A stretch of 64,000 nt of DNA from Roseateles aquatilis (GTDB lineage Bacteria > Pseudomonadota > Gammaproteobacteria > Burkholderiales > Burkholderiaceae_C). The notes beneath the pieces were generated by a model. That model had not been told where the DNA came from, searched no databases, and saw only the letters and a program-made list of their open reading frames with translations. The stretch is from assembly GCF_002205645.1 (NCBI RefSeq), contig NZ_NIOF01000003.1, forward strand, positions 186,001-250,000. Reading direction: 5' to 3'. Of the stretch, positions 9,420 through 16,759 are shown piece after piece. A program made the position numbers and the translations under genes. The first letter of the stretch is position 1. The number at the start of each line of letters is the position of its first letter.

Positions 9420-10079
9420 TCAGCCCAGCGAGCGGACCTTGTCGTAGTCGACCAGGCCCGAGTTCTTCAACTCGAGCTGCAACTTCGACCCGCTGGTGTT
9501 CACGGCGTTCACCACATCGCGGGTCATGGTGGTGGAGGCCACCGCGGCGCCGCTCTTGGTGGCGGTGACGCGGAAGGTCAGGTTGGCGGTCTCGGTGGCC
9601 TTGGAGGCGTCCCAGTTGAAGGTCTGGGCGCCGCTCTTCTGCGCGCCCAGGTCCTGCGTGGAGACCACCGCGCCGGCGCCGTTGAGGATCTCCAGCTTGA
9701 CGGTGTCGGCCGGGCCGGAAAGCTCGTAGTTCAGCGTGGCCTTGCCGTCCGCGACCGAGACCTTGTTGCCGGGCACGGTCACCGAGCGGCCGACCAGGCT
9801 GACGCTCTGCAGCGCCTGCATCTGGCCGAACTGGTTGGCCAGGCCCTGGATGCTGGTGTTGAGCGTGCTGACGCCGGTGACGGTCTGGATCTGCGCCATC
9901 TGCGTGGTGACCGCGGCGTTGTCCATCGGGTTCATCGGGTCCTGGTTCTGCAACTGCGCGACCAGCAGCTTCAGGAAGCGGTCGGAGGTCTCCTGCGCGC
10001 TCGTGCCGGTGGCGCTGGACGCCGCCGTGTTGGAGGTCGCGCCGGTGCTCGAATTGACGTTCAGGTTGGAGAAATCCAT
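9420..10079 (-). CDS. flgD: Flagellar hook-capping scaffold FlgD
   Basis: FlgD is the removable cap that allows hook subunits to assemble. The 219-residue product has a Ser/Thr/Ala-rich N-terminus, then the diagnostic RFLKLLVAQLQNQDPMNPMD (about residues 34-53) with TTQMAQIQTVTGVSTLN. A C-terminal beta-sandwich region follows (SVSLVGRSV, TVKLEILNGAG, TFNWDA). The gene is 36 bases downstream of flgC and directly precedes flgE, the usual order. Confidence 0.96.
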   Translation of the reverse strand: MDFSNLNVNSSTGATSNTAASSATGTSAQETSDRFLKLLVAQLQNQDPMNPMDNAAVTTQMAQIQTVTGVSTLNTSIQGLANQFGQMQALQSVSLVGRSVTVPGNKVSVADGKATLNYELSGPADTVKLEILNGAGAVVSTQDLGAQKSGAQTFNWDASKATETANLTFRVTATKSGAAVASTTMTRDVVNAVNTSGSKLQLELKNSGLVDYDKVRSLG

Positions 10080-10115
10080 GGCGGGCTTTCCGTTCGGTTA
10101 TTCGGGAGCGGGCGG

Positions 10116-10532
10116 TCAGCCCTGGCCCATCTGCAGGGTCTTGAGCAGCAACGACTTGGCGGTGCCCATGACCTCCAGGTTGTTCTGGTACGAGCGGGAG
10201 GCGGAGATCATGTTGACCATCTCCTCCACGCTGTTCACGTTGCTGTAGGTGACGTAGCCGTCGGCGTCGGCCAACTGGTGGCTCGGGTCGTGGACGCGGC
10301 GGCCGGGGGTCTGGTTCTCCTGCACGCCCACCACCTGCACGCCGACGTCGGTCTGGTCGGTGCCGTTCTGCGCCATGACGCTCTGGAACACCACCTGGCG
10401 CGCCTTGTAGGCCTGGCCGTCCGGGCCGGCGACGGTGTCCGCGTTGGCCATGTTGCTGGCCACGGCGTTCAGGCGCTGGCTCTGCGCGCTGACGGCGCTG
10501 CCGGAGATATGGAAGATGCTGAACATGGACAT
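10116..10532 (-). CDS. flgC: Flagellar proximal rod protein FlgC
   Basis: FlgC is a proximal rod subunit. The 138-residue length is standard. The N-terminus MSMFSIFHISGSAVSAQSQR leads into NAVASNMANADTV, and the C-terminus contains NVNSVEEMVNMISASRSYQNNLEVM and SLLLKTLQMGQG. The gene follows flgB by 36 bases. No frameshift or insertion is seen. Confidence 0.97.
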   Translation of the reverse strand: MSMFSIFHISGSAVSAQSQRLNAVASNMANADTVAGPDGQAYKARQVVFQSVMAQNGTDQTDVGVQVVGVQENQTPGRRVHDPSHQLADADGYVTYSNVNSVEEMVNMISASRSYQNNLEVMGTAKSLLLKTLQMGQG

Positions 10533-10568
10533 GACGGGCTCCTGGGCTCGGGTGGGGCGTCAGGCCGC

Positions 10569-10958
10569 TCAGGCCGCGTTCGGCGACTTCATCGCATCCA
10601 TCATGGTGCGGATGCTGCCGTTCAGGAATCGCAGCGATGCCTCGTACTTCACCGTGTTGTCGGCGAAGCTGGCGCGCTCGCGGTCCATGTCCACGGTGTT
10701 GCTGTCCATGCTGGTCATGGCGCTGAGGCTGTTCTGCAGCGCGTTCTGGGTGCGCTGGGTCAGGGTCTGGTTGCTGTCCGCCGGGCTGGCCATGGGCGAG
10801 GTCGCCTCGCGCAGCGCCTTGGCGAAATCCATGTCCCGGGACTGATACCCCGGCGTGTCCGCGTTGGCGATGTTGCTGGCGAGCAGACGCTGGCGCTCCG
10901 CCCGCAGGGTCAGCGCCTGGGACTGGAAGTTCATCGCTTCGGTCAGTTTGTTCAGCAT
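10569..10958 (-). CDS. flgB: Flagellar proximal rod protein FlgB
   Basis: FlgB is a proximal rod subunit. The frame is open far upstream, but the start is set at the ATG at 10956-10958. A strong ribosome site (AAGGAGA) lies just before it, and the 129-residue product MLNKLTEAMNFQSQALTLRA has the family length. The motif SNIANADTPGYQSRDMDFAKAL identifies the family. It is the first gene of the flgBCDEFGHIJKL transcript and is divergent from flgA across a 165-base gap that must hold the operon promoter; no sigma-28 or sigma-54 consensus is obvious there. Confidence 0.97.
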   Translation of the reverse strand: MLNKLTEAMNFQSQALTLRAERQRLLASNIANADTPGYQSRDMDFAKALREATSPMASPADSNQTLTQRTQNALQNSLSAMTSMDSNTVDMDRERASFADNTVKYEASLRFLNGSIRTMMDAMKSPNAA

Positions 10959-11123
10959 TCGTATCTCCTTCGGGACGGCGGGGCGGGGTCCTGGGACGCG
11001 CCCTCGGTTTGTCACGTTCGGGCATTGTGGGCAGCAGGCCGGAAAACATGAGCGCGATAAGACGGGTGTTCGCGGCGCATTTCGACGCCATCGGCGACAG
11101 GCCGGGCCGTACAGTTCCGTCCC

Positions 11124-11927
11124 ATGTCGACACCCTGCCGCCACACCCACGTGCAAACGCTGCCTGCCTTCCTGGCCGGCGCGCTGCTGTCGGTCTGGCT
11201 GATGTTCGGGCTCTGCGGCGAGGCTCGCGCCCAGGCGGCGCCGGGCACGGCGGCGTCGGTGATCGTTCCCGGCAGCGAACCCAGCGGCCTCGGCGCGCTG
11301 GACGCCACGCTGGAGCAGCGCCTGCAGGTGCTGGCGATGGCCGGCGCGCGCCAGGTGGCGCCGACGCAGGCCCGCGTGGAAGTCGAGCTGGGCCGTCTGG
11401 ACCCGCGCCTGCGCCTGGCGCCGTGCGGCCAGATCCAGCCCTACCTGCCGCCGGGCCAGAAGATGTGGGGTCGCACCCGCCTGGGCCTGCGCTGCCTGGC
11501 CGGCGTGACCAAGTGGAATGTGACGCTGCCGCTGACGATCCGGGTCTATGGGCAGGCGTATGTCGCGGCCTCCGACCTGCCGGCCGGCACGCTCCTGACT
11601 CAAGATCACCTGCGTTTGGCCGAAGTTGATATTGCGGGCGAAGCCGGGGCCATCTATACACAACCGGATGCCTGGGTCGGCCGCCACCTGGCGCGGCCGG
11701 TCACCGTCGGCGACGCGCTGCGGTCGTCCGATCTGAAACTGCGCCAATGGGTGCAACCGGGCGACCGGGTGCAGGTCTTGGCGACCGGAACCGGTTATGC
11801 CGTGGCCGGGGAGGGCCAGGCGATGGGCGTCGGACTGGAAGGCCAGGACGTCCGTGTGCGCTTCGACAACGGGCGCATGGTCACCGGGCGTACCATCGGT
11901 GAACGGCGGGTGGAGGTGCTCCTGTGA
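11124..11927 (+). CDS. flgA: Flagellar P-ring assembly chaperone FlgA
   Basis: FlgA is the periplasmic chaperone for P-ring (FlgI) assembly. The 267-residue product has a hydrophobic N-terminal export segment (about residues 12-36, ending GEARAQA) and an SAF-type domain. Landmarks are ARVEVELGRLDPRLRLAPCG, DLPAGTLLTQDHLRLAEVDI and the C-terminal DNGRMVTGRTIGERRVEVLL. It is divergent from flgB and followed by flgM after 120 bases, where flgM has its own promoter. Gene order flgB<>flgA-flgM-flgN is typical of proteobacteria. Confidence 0.96.
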   Translation: MSTPCRHTHVQTLPAFLAGALLSVWLMFGLCGEARAQAAPGTAASVIVPGSEPSGLGALDATLEQRLQVLAMAGARQVAPTQARVEVELGRLDPRLRLAPCGQIQPYLPPGQKMWGRTRLGLRCLAGVTKWNVTLPLTIRVYGQAYVAASDLPAGTLLTQDHLRLAEVDIAGEAGAIYTQPDAWVGRHLARPVTVGDALRSSDLKLRQWVQPGDRVQVLATGTGYAVAGEGQAMGVGLEGQDVRVRFDNGRMVTGRTIGERRVEVLL

Positions 11928-11970
11928 TGCATGTCACCCTCCAGGTTGTCGGATTTGTGAAGCTCGTCCC

Positions 11971-11997
11971 TAAAGTCGCCCGCCCGCGGGCCGATAT
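11971..11997 (+). promoter_or_regulatory. Sigma-28 (FliA) promoter of flgMN
   Basis: TAAA at 11971-11974 is followed by a spacer of exactly 15 bases and GCCGATAT at 11990-11997, one mismatch from the sigma-28 pattern TAAA-N15-GCCGATAA. It lies 50 bases upstream of the flgM start and is correctly oriented. Class-3 control of flgM by FliA is well established in enterobacteria; here it is inferred from the match. Confidence 0.88.
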
Positions 11998-12047
11998 ACC
12001 GAGTATTGGAAGTGGTCCGGCGTGTGTCGGACCCATGGAGATTTGCC

Positions 12048-12365
12048 ATGAAGATCGGTAATAGCCCTGAACTGAACGCCTACACCAAGCTGAGCAACGA
12101 GCGCCCCGGCGCGACCGATGCCGGCCGTGCGCAACCGGGCAAGGCGGGCCAGACGGATGCGGGAGCCCAGGTGGAACTGTCCAGCACGGCCAGCAGCCTG
12201 ATCGCCGGTGCCGGCTCGGACGAAGGCAGCTTCGACACCGAGAAGGTGCAACGCATCGCCAAGGCCATCGAGGACGGCAAGTTCACCATCAACGCCGATG
12301 CGATCGCCGACAAGCTGATCGCCAATGCGACGGAGATGGTGGGCCGCTCGATGCCCTCGCATTGA
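12048..12365 (+). CDS. flgM: Anti-sigma-28 factor FlgM
   Basis: FlgM holds FliA inactive until it is exported through the completed hook-basal body. The start is set at 12048 (MKIGNSPELNAYTKLSNE), giving 105 residues; an upstream in-frame ATG would add residues unlike the family and would lie close to the promoter. The C-terminal half holds the sigma-binding helices: VELSSTASSLI, then SFDTEKVQRIAKAIEDGKFT and ADKLIANATEMV. It is followed 63 bases later by flgN. Confidence 0.95.
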   Translation: MKIGNSPELNAYTKLSNERPGATDAGRAQPGKAGQTDAGAQVELSSTASSLIAGAGSDEGSFDTEKVQRIAKAIEDGKFTINADAIADKLIANATEMVGRSMPSH

Positions 12366-12428
12366 TCGCTGATGAGTTCGGTTAAACCTGAGCCAAAGCG
12401 CCCGTAGACGAAGTTTTTCGTTGCCGCC

Positions 12429-12818
12429 ATGACCGCCACGCCCTTGACCTCGACCCCCGCCGACCTGGAGCAACCGCTGCAGGACGTCGAAAGCTGCCTG
12501 AACCTGCTGGGCGACGCGCTGCATCGGCGCGACTCGCAGGCGATCGAGTTGCACGCGGCATCGCTGCATGCGGCGCTGGCCCGTGCGATCGAGCAATTCA
12601 GCGCGGCGGCCCGTACGGGCACCGTGCCGCAGGGCTTGCGCACCCGTCTGATGCAGGCCGGCGGCCGCGTCGCCGCCCAGCGCGAATCGCTGGCCCGCGC
12701 CACCGCGGCGCTGGATCGCGCGATCGACGTGCTGATGCCGGGGGAGTCGACCGGGCTGTACGGCGCATCCGGCAAGAACGAGCGCAAATCGGCGTTGGGT
12801 GGATCGATTCAGGCGTAA
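12429..12818 (+). CDS. flgN: FlgN-type flagellar export chaperone
   Basis: FlgN binds FlgK and FlgL and delivers them to the export gate. The 129-residue product is almost entirely helical, with alternating Leu/Ala heptads (LQDVESCLNLLGDALHRR, then LRTRLMQAGGRVAAQRESLA) and a polar C-terminus. Sequence conservation in this family is weak, so position directly after flgM and all-alpha character carry most of the weight. A strong terminator follows 24 bases after the stop codon. Confidence 0.88.
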   Translation: MTATPLTSTPADLEQPLQDVESCLNLLGDALHRRDSQAIELHAASLHAALARAIEQFSAAARTGTVPQGLRTRLMQAGGRVAAQRESLARATAALDRAIDVLMPGESTGLYGASGKNERKSALGGSIQA

Positions 12819-12842
12819 GCCGGTTCTCTCTCTTGAACGGCG

Positions 12843-12870
12843 AAGGCCACGCGATGTGCGTGGCCTTTTT
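12843..12870 (+). terminator. Rho-independent terminator after flgMN
   Basis: GGCCACGC (12845-12852) pairs with GCGTGGCC (12858-12865) around a 5-base loop, preceded by AA and followed by five T residues. It is a textbook intrinsic terminator for the flgA/flgM/flgN direction. Confidence 0.93.
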
Positions 12871-12923
12871 GCTTCTTGGGTTTGCTCTTTGCTCTCCGGC
12901 GACCGCCTGCCTGCCGGGGCCAG

Positions 12924-13020
12924 GCGTTGGCCGCCGAGGCATGGGGCCTTGGCCTGCGCCAAAACCCCATGCCTCACCGTCCCCAACCACTCCCGCCCTT
13001 CCACGGTTTCGCCACCGAGG
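12924..13020 (+). repeat. Dispersed structured intergenic repeat, copy A
   Basis: This 97-base segment shares its layout and much sequence with 33976-34071. It contains a perfect 11-bp stem, GAGGCATGGGG (12936-12946) with CCCCATGCCTC (12965-12975), capped by TTGG/CCAA around the loop CCTGCG. It lies between convergent genes (flgN and the DUF1841 gene). The second copy keeps the fold with compensating changes, so the structure seems selected. No protein-coding role is apparent. Confidence 0.7.
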
Positions 13021-13073
13021 ACGTCAACCGTTGCGTCCTTTGATGGTTCGGTGACCGGGTGCGTGGTCGGTCG

Positions 13074-13514
13074 TTATGCGGGTGTCTTGGTCGCCTTGCG
13101 CCGCAGGCAATCCAGGTAGGCGAAACCGTCCGGCGGCGTGCCGCTGCGCTGGGACGTCCAGATCATTTCGCCCAGACACTCCATCGCTTCATGGTGCGCC
13201 TCGTGCAGCGACTGCCGGCGCGCCGCCAGCAGGTCCAGTGCCTGGCGGACGCCGCGCGGCTGGTCGATCTGGTGCTGCTCGATCAGGCTCAGATGCATGG
13301 AAAGGTGCAGGAACGGATTCGTCCTGCCGTCCTCGACGGTGTAGACCGCCGCCAGCGCGGCGGTCTCGTCGGCCAGGTCGTCGTGGTACTCCGGATGCTG
13401 GGCGATCCAGTCGGAGGCGATCGCCTCCATCGGCGTGAGCGGCATGCCGTCGCGCTGCTTGCGATAGGTCTGGCAGAAGAAGCGGCGGACCTCGAGTTGG
13501 GATGGGGCAAACAT
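13074..13514 (-). CDS. DUF1841 family protein
   Basis: The 146-residue product begins MFAPSQLEVRRFFCQTYRKQ and contains MEAIASDWIAQHPEYHDDL and GRTNPFLHLSMHLSLIEQ, the conserved blocks of DUF1841, a small cytoplasmic family found mainly in betaproteobacteria. It has no signal or membrane segment and its function is unknown. It stands alone: convergent with flgN and 25 bases downstream of the antiporter stop on the same strand, so co-transcription with the antiporter is possible. Confidence 0.9.
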   Translation of the reverse strand: MFAPSQLEVRRFFCQTYRKQRDGMPLTPMEAIASDWIAQHPEYHDDLADETAALAAVYTVEDGRTNPFLHLSMHLSLIEQHQIDQPRGVRQALDLLAARRQSLHEAHHEAMECLGEMIWTSQRSGTPPDGFAYLDCLRRKATKTPA

Positions 13515-13539
13515 AAGTCCGTGATTGTCGCCGGCAAGC

Positions 13540-15408
13540 TCAAGCCTTGTCCGGCCGGGGCTGCTCGGCGGCCGCGGGGGGCGCCCCGGGCGGGCCGGCC
13601 GGTTCCTGCCAGGGTTGTCCGCCGCGGCCGTCGGCGAGCGCGCGGCGCTCGGCCGCCAGCCGTTCTTCCAACTGGGCCTGACCGCGCTTGGACATCGCGA
13701 TCAGCGTGTCCAGATCGCCCCGGTGCGGCCGCATCCGCTCCATTTGCTCGACGCTGTGGCGGCGGAAGCGCCATGCCAGTTGCCGCGCCGCGTGCGGCGT
13801 CCAGCCCAGCTTCTCCAGCACGCTGCGGGCGCTCATCAGCGCCGAGTCCAGCGTCTCGCGCTCGATCAGCTCGACGCCCAATTCGCGCAGGGTGTAGTAG
13901 TGCTGGACGTTGCGGGCCCGCGCCACGATGGTCAGGTGAGGGAAGTGCTGCCGGGCGATCTCTGCGATCTTGACGCTGTGCTCGATGTTGTCGACGGCGA
14001 TGACCAGCACATGGGCGGTCTCTGCGCCGGCGGTGCGCAGCAGTTCCAGCCGCGAGGCGTCGCCCCAGAACACCCGCCATCCGAAGCGCCGCAGGGACTC
14101 CACCATGTCCGCGTCGTGGTCCAGCACCGTCGCCGACATCCCGTTCGCGTTCAGCATCCGGCCGATGATCTGACCGTAACGGCCGAAGCCGGCAATGATC
14201 ACGGGCCGGTCCTGCTGCTCCTTGAGCTCGTGGGGCGACTGCTGCTCCACCTGCCCCGCGCGGCGCTGCGCCCAGGCCAGCAGCGCGGGCGTGAGCGCCA
14301 GCGACAGCGCCACCGCCGCCACCAGCACCGAGCGTTGCCCGCTGTCCAGCAGCGTGGCCTGCTCGGCCAACTGGAAGACGACGAAGCCGAACTCGCCACC
14401 TTGCGCCAGCAGGATCACGAACACGGCGCGGTCCGCCTTGGGCAGGCCCATCATCCGGGCGAGCACCGCCAGCACCAGGCCCTTGCACAGCCACAGCGCG
14501 GCCAGCAGGCCCAGCACGGCGAACGGCCTCTGCCACAGCACCGTCAAGTCCAGCCCCATACCGACGGCGATGAAGAACATCCCCAGCAGCAGGCCCTTGA
14601 AGGGCTCCAGGTCGGCCTCCAGGGCGCGGCGGTATTCGCTCTCGGCCAGCAGCACGCCGGCGGCGAAGGCGCCCAGCGCCATCGACAGGCCGACCTGCTG
14701 CATCAGCGCCGCGGTACCCAGCACCAGCAGCAGCGAGGCGGCGGTGAAGATCTCCGGCGTGCCGCTGCGCGCGATCCAGCGCAGCACCGGCCGCAGCAGC
14801 AGCCGGCCGCCGAGCACGATCGCCACCAGCGCGCCCAGCGCCAGCCAGAGCTTCGCGCTGGAATGGCCGGCCGCCGGGCGGCCCTGGCTGGCCAGCAGCG
14901 GCACCAGCGCCAGCACCGGGATGGCGGCGATGTCCTGCAGCAGCGCCACGCTGATGACGCTCTGCCCGGCGCGCGTGTTGCCCAGGTTCTTCTCGCTCAG
15001 CACCGCCAGCGCCACCGCCGTCGAGGACATCGCCAGGCCCAGCGCCGCGATCACCGCGGCATGCCAGTCGGCGTCCAGCCAGAACGACGGGATCAGCAGC
15101 AGCGCCGCGCAGCCCAGCATCTGCGCCGAACCCCAGCCGAAGATCGGCCGGCGCATCGCCCACAGCCGCTTGGGCTCCAGCTCCAGGCCGACGAGGAACA
15201 TCATCAGCACGACACCGAACTCGCCGATTTCCAGCACCGTCGCCGGATGGCTGATCAGCCCCAGCACCTGCGGGCCCAGCAGCACGCCGGCGACGAGGTA
15301 GCCGAGGATGGAGCCGAGCTTGAGCCCCCGCGCCAGCGGCACCGCGAGCACCGCCGCCGCCAGCAGCACCAGCGGGGTCAGCAGCCAATTGCCATGCGTC
15401 GCTTCCAT
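13540..15408 (-). CDS. kefC: KefB/KefC-type monovalent cation:proton antiporter with TrkA-N domain
   Basis: This is a CPA2-family antiporter expected to export K+ in exchange for H+ at the inner membrane. The start MEATHGNWLLTPLVLLAAAV at 15408 overlaps the last base of the upstream stop codon (TGATG), giving 622 residues. About 12 membrane spans fill residues 7-390, with GLELEPKRLW, GLAMSSTAVAL, LLQDIAAIPVLALVPLL and SMALGAFAAGVLLAESEYR. A Rossmann TrkA-N domain starts at PVIIAGFGRYGQIIGRML (about 410). The overlapping KefF-like gene supports a Kef system. Sequence alone does not separate KefB from KefC; the KefF-like partner favours KefC. Confidence 0.9.
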   Translation of the reverse strand: MEATHGNWLLTPLVLLAAAVLAVPLARGLKLGSILGYLVAGVLLGPQVLGLISHPATVLEIGEFGVVLMMFLVGLELEPKRLWAMRRPIFGWGSAQMLGCAALLLIPSFWLDADWHAAVIAALGLAMSSTAVALAVLSEKNLGNTRAGQSVISVALLQDIAAIPVLALVPLLASQGRPAAGHSSAKLWLALGALVAIVLGGRLLLRPVLRWIARSGTPEIFTAASLLLVLGTAALMQQVGLSMALGAFAAGVLLAESEYRRALEADLEPFKGLLLGMFFIAVGMGLDLTVLWQRPFAVLGLLAALWLCKGLVLAVLARMMGLPKADRAVFVILLAQGGEFGFVVFQLAEQATLLDSGQRSVLVAAVALSLALTPALLAWAQRRAGQVEQQSPHELKEQQDRPVIIAGFGRYGQIIGRMLNANGMSATVLDHDADMVESLRRFGWRVFWGDASRLELLRTAGAETAHVLVIAVDNIEHSVKIAEIARQHFPHLTIVARARNVQHYYTLRELGVELIERETLDSALMSARSVLEKLGWTPHAARQLAWRFRRHSVEQMERMRPHRGDLDTLIAMSKRGQAQLEERLAAERRALADGRGGQPWQEPAGPPGAPPAAAEQPRPDKA

Positions 15409-16040
15409 CAGACCGGCACTCCTTCCTGGTTGGCGGGACGCTCGTCGTCGGGGACGGCCTCCTGGGCGGGCTCGGGCTGGCGCTCGCACCATTGGGGCAG
15501 TTCGCGCAGCCCCTCGGTGAAGGCCTGCGCGTGGGCCTGGACCTGCGCCGTGTCCGCCTTCTGCGCGCCATGCAGGATCAGCGGCGGCAGGAAGCGCATG
15601 CCGCACAGCGCGGCGGTCTGGGCATAGGGCAGCAGGAAGTCACCGACCGGGTGGCGGTTGTAGCCCTCGGCGCTGTACGAATGCGCGCTGCCGCCGGTGG
15701 AGCTCACCAGCCACAGGTCCTTGCCGTGCAGCGCGTGGCCCGCCTGGCCGTAGGCGAAGCCGACGCTCAGCACCTCGTCCACCCACAGCTTCATCAGCGC
15801 CGGCATGCCGTACCAGTGCATCGGGTGCAGCCAGACCAGCAGCTCGGCGTCGCGCAGCGCGTCCTGCTCTGCCTGCGTGTCGATCGAGTAATCGGGGTAA
15901 AGCGCGTACAGGTCCCGCACCCGCACGTTGGGCAGGTCGTGCGCGGCCGACAGCATCGCGCGGGTGATGCGCGAATGGGCCAGGTCCGGATGGGCGGCCA
16001 GGATCAGGATGGATGGGGCGGGGCGGGACGGGACGGTCAT
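15408..16040 (-). CDS. kefF: KefF-like NAD(P)H quinone oxidoreductase (flavodoxin fold)
   Basis: The protein is a 210-residue flavodoxin-fold NAD(P)H dehydrogenase of the KefF/MdaB/NQO type, which in E. coli acts as the ancillary activator of KefC. Visible motifs are ILILAAHPDLAHSRITRAML at the N-terminus, LLVWLHPMHWYGMPALMKLW, GKDLWLVSSTGGSAHSY, and the family FLLPYAQTAALCGMRFLPPL. The start MTVPSRPAPSIL at 16040 is set by where the family begins. Its stop codon shares one base with the antiporter start, so the two are translationally coupled. It is divergent from the ParA-like gene across 61 bases. Confidence 0.9.
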   Translation of the reverse strand: MTVPSRPAPSILILAAHPDLAHSRITRAMLSAAHDLPNVRVRDLYALYPDYSIDTQAEQDALRDAELLVWLHPMHWYGMPALMKLWVDEVLSVGFAYGQAGHALHGKDLWLVSSTGGSAHSYSAEGYNRHPVGDFLLPYAQTAALCGMRFLPPLILHGAQKADTAQVQAHAQAFTEGLRELPQWCERQPEPAQEAVPDDERPANQEGVPV

Positions 16041-16101
16041 GGCGGCGCATTTTGCGGTATCGCCTAAGATCCCGCGCACCTCATCGAGGAGAGGAGAGGC
16101 C

Positions 16102-16731
16102 ATGCCGGTGATCCTGATCGCCAACCCCAAGGGCGGGGCGGGCAAGAGCACGCTCGCGAGCAACATCGCGGGCTTCCTGGCGCATCGCGGCCATGCCGTG
16201 ATGCTGGGCGACATCGATCGCCAGCAATCCTCGGCCCGCTGGCTGGCGCAGCGGCCGGCCACGCTGCCGGTCGTGCGCGGCTGGGCGCTGGAGTCGACCG
16301 AACAGTTGCGCACGCCCAAGGGCGTGTCGCACGCGGTGCTGGACACGCCGGCGGGGCTGCACGGCAAGAAGCTGTCGCAGGCGCTGAAGGTCGCGGATCG
16401 CATCGTCGTGCCGCTGCAGCCGAGCCTGTTTGACATCCAGGCGACCTATGACTTCGTTCGCGCGCTGCGAGACGAGCTGAAGGATCGTCGCGGACCCGAG
16501 ATCGGACTGGTGGCGATGCGGGTGCGCGACGGGACGCTGTCGCAGCAGCAGCTGCATCAGTTCATCGATCAGCTCGGCCTGCCCTTGCTGGCCGAGCTGC
16601 GCGATACCCAGAACTACGTGCAACTGGCCGCGCGCGGCCTGACGCTGTGGGACATCGCCCCGGGCCGCGTGGCCCGCGATCTGGAGCAATGGCAAACGCT
16701 GAGCGCCTGGCTGGAGGCGAAGACCGCTTGA
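16102..16731 (+). CDS. ParA/MinD-type ATPase (orphan)
   Basis: The start MPVILIANPKGGAGKSTLAS at 16102 follows a GAGGAGAGG ribosome site and gives 209 residues. The deviant Walker A motif KGGAGKST is at about residues 9-16. The Walker A-prime region contains DIDRQQSSARWL, and the Walker B segment is HAVLDTPAGLHG. These are hallmarks of ParA/Soj-like positioning ATPases that work as DNA- or membrane-bound dimers. There is no adjacent parB, so it is not an ordinary partition pair. It ends 28 bases from the tail-to-tail end of the motor/adhesin operon. Single ParA-like genes also position chemoreceptor arrays, flagella or pili; its cargo here is unknown. Confidence 0.88.
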   Translation: MPVILIANPKGGAGKSTLASNIAGFLAHRGHAVMLGDIDRQQSSARWLAQRPATLPVVRGWALESTEQLRTPKGVSHAVLDTPAGLHGKKLSQALKVADRIVVPLQPSLFDIQATYDFVRALRDELKDRRGPEIGLVAMRVRDGTLSQQQLHQFIDQLGLPLLAELRDTQNYVQLAARGLTLWDIAPGRVARDLEQWQTLSAWLEAKTA

Positions 16732-16759
16732 GCGTCGGGCCCGCCTGTCGCCCCGGGAG

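Noticed and set aside
12376-12410. Second sigma-28 promoter in front of flgN
   Set aside because: A TAAA is present but the expected -10 box reads CCGTAGAC at that spacing, too poor a match to call.
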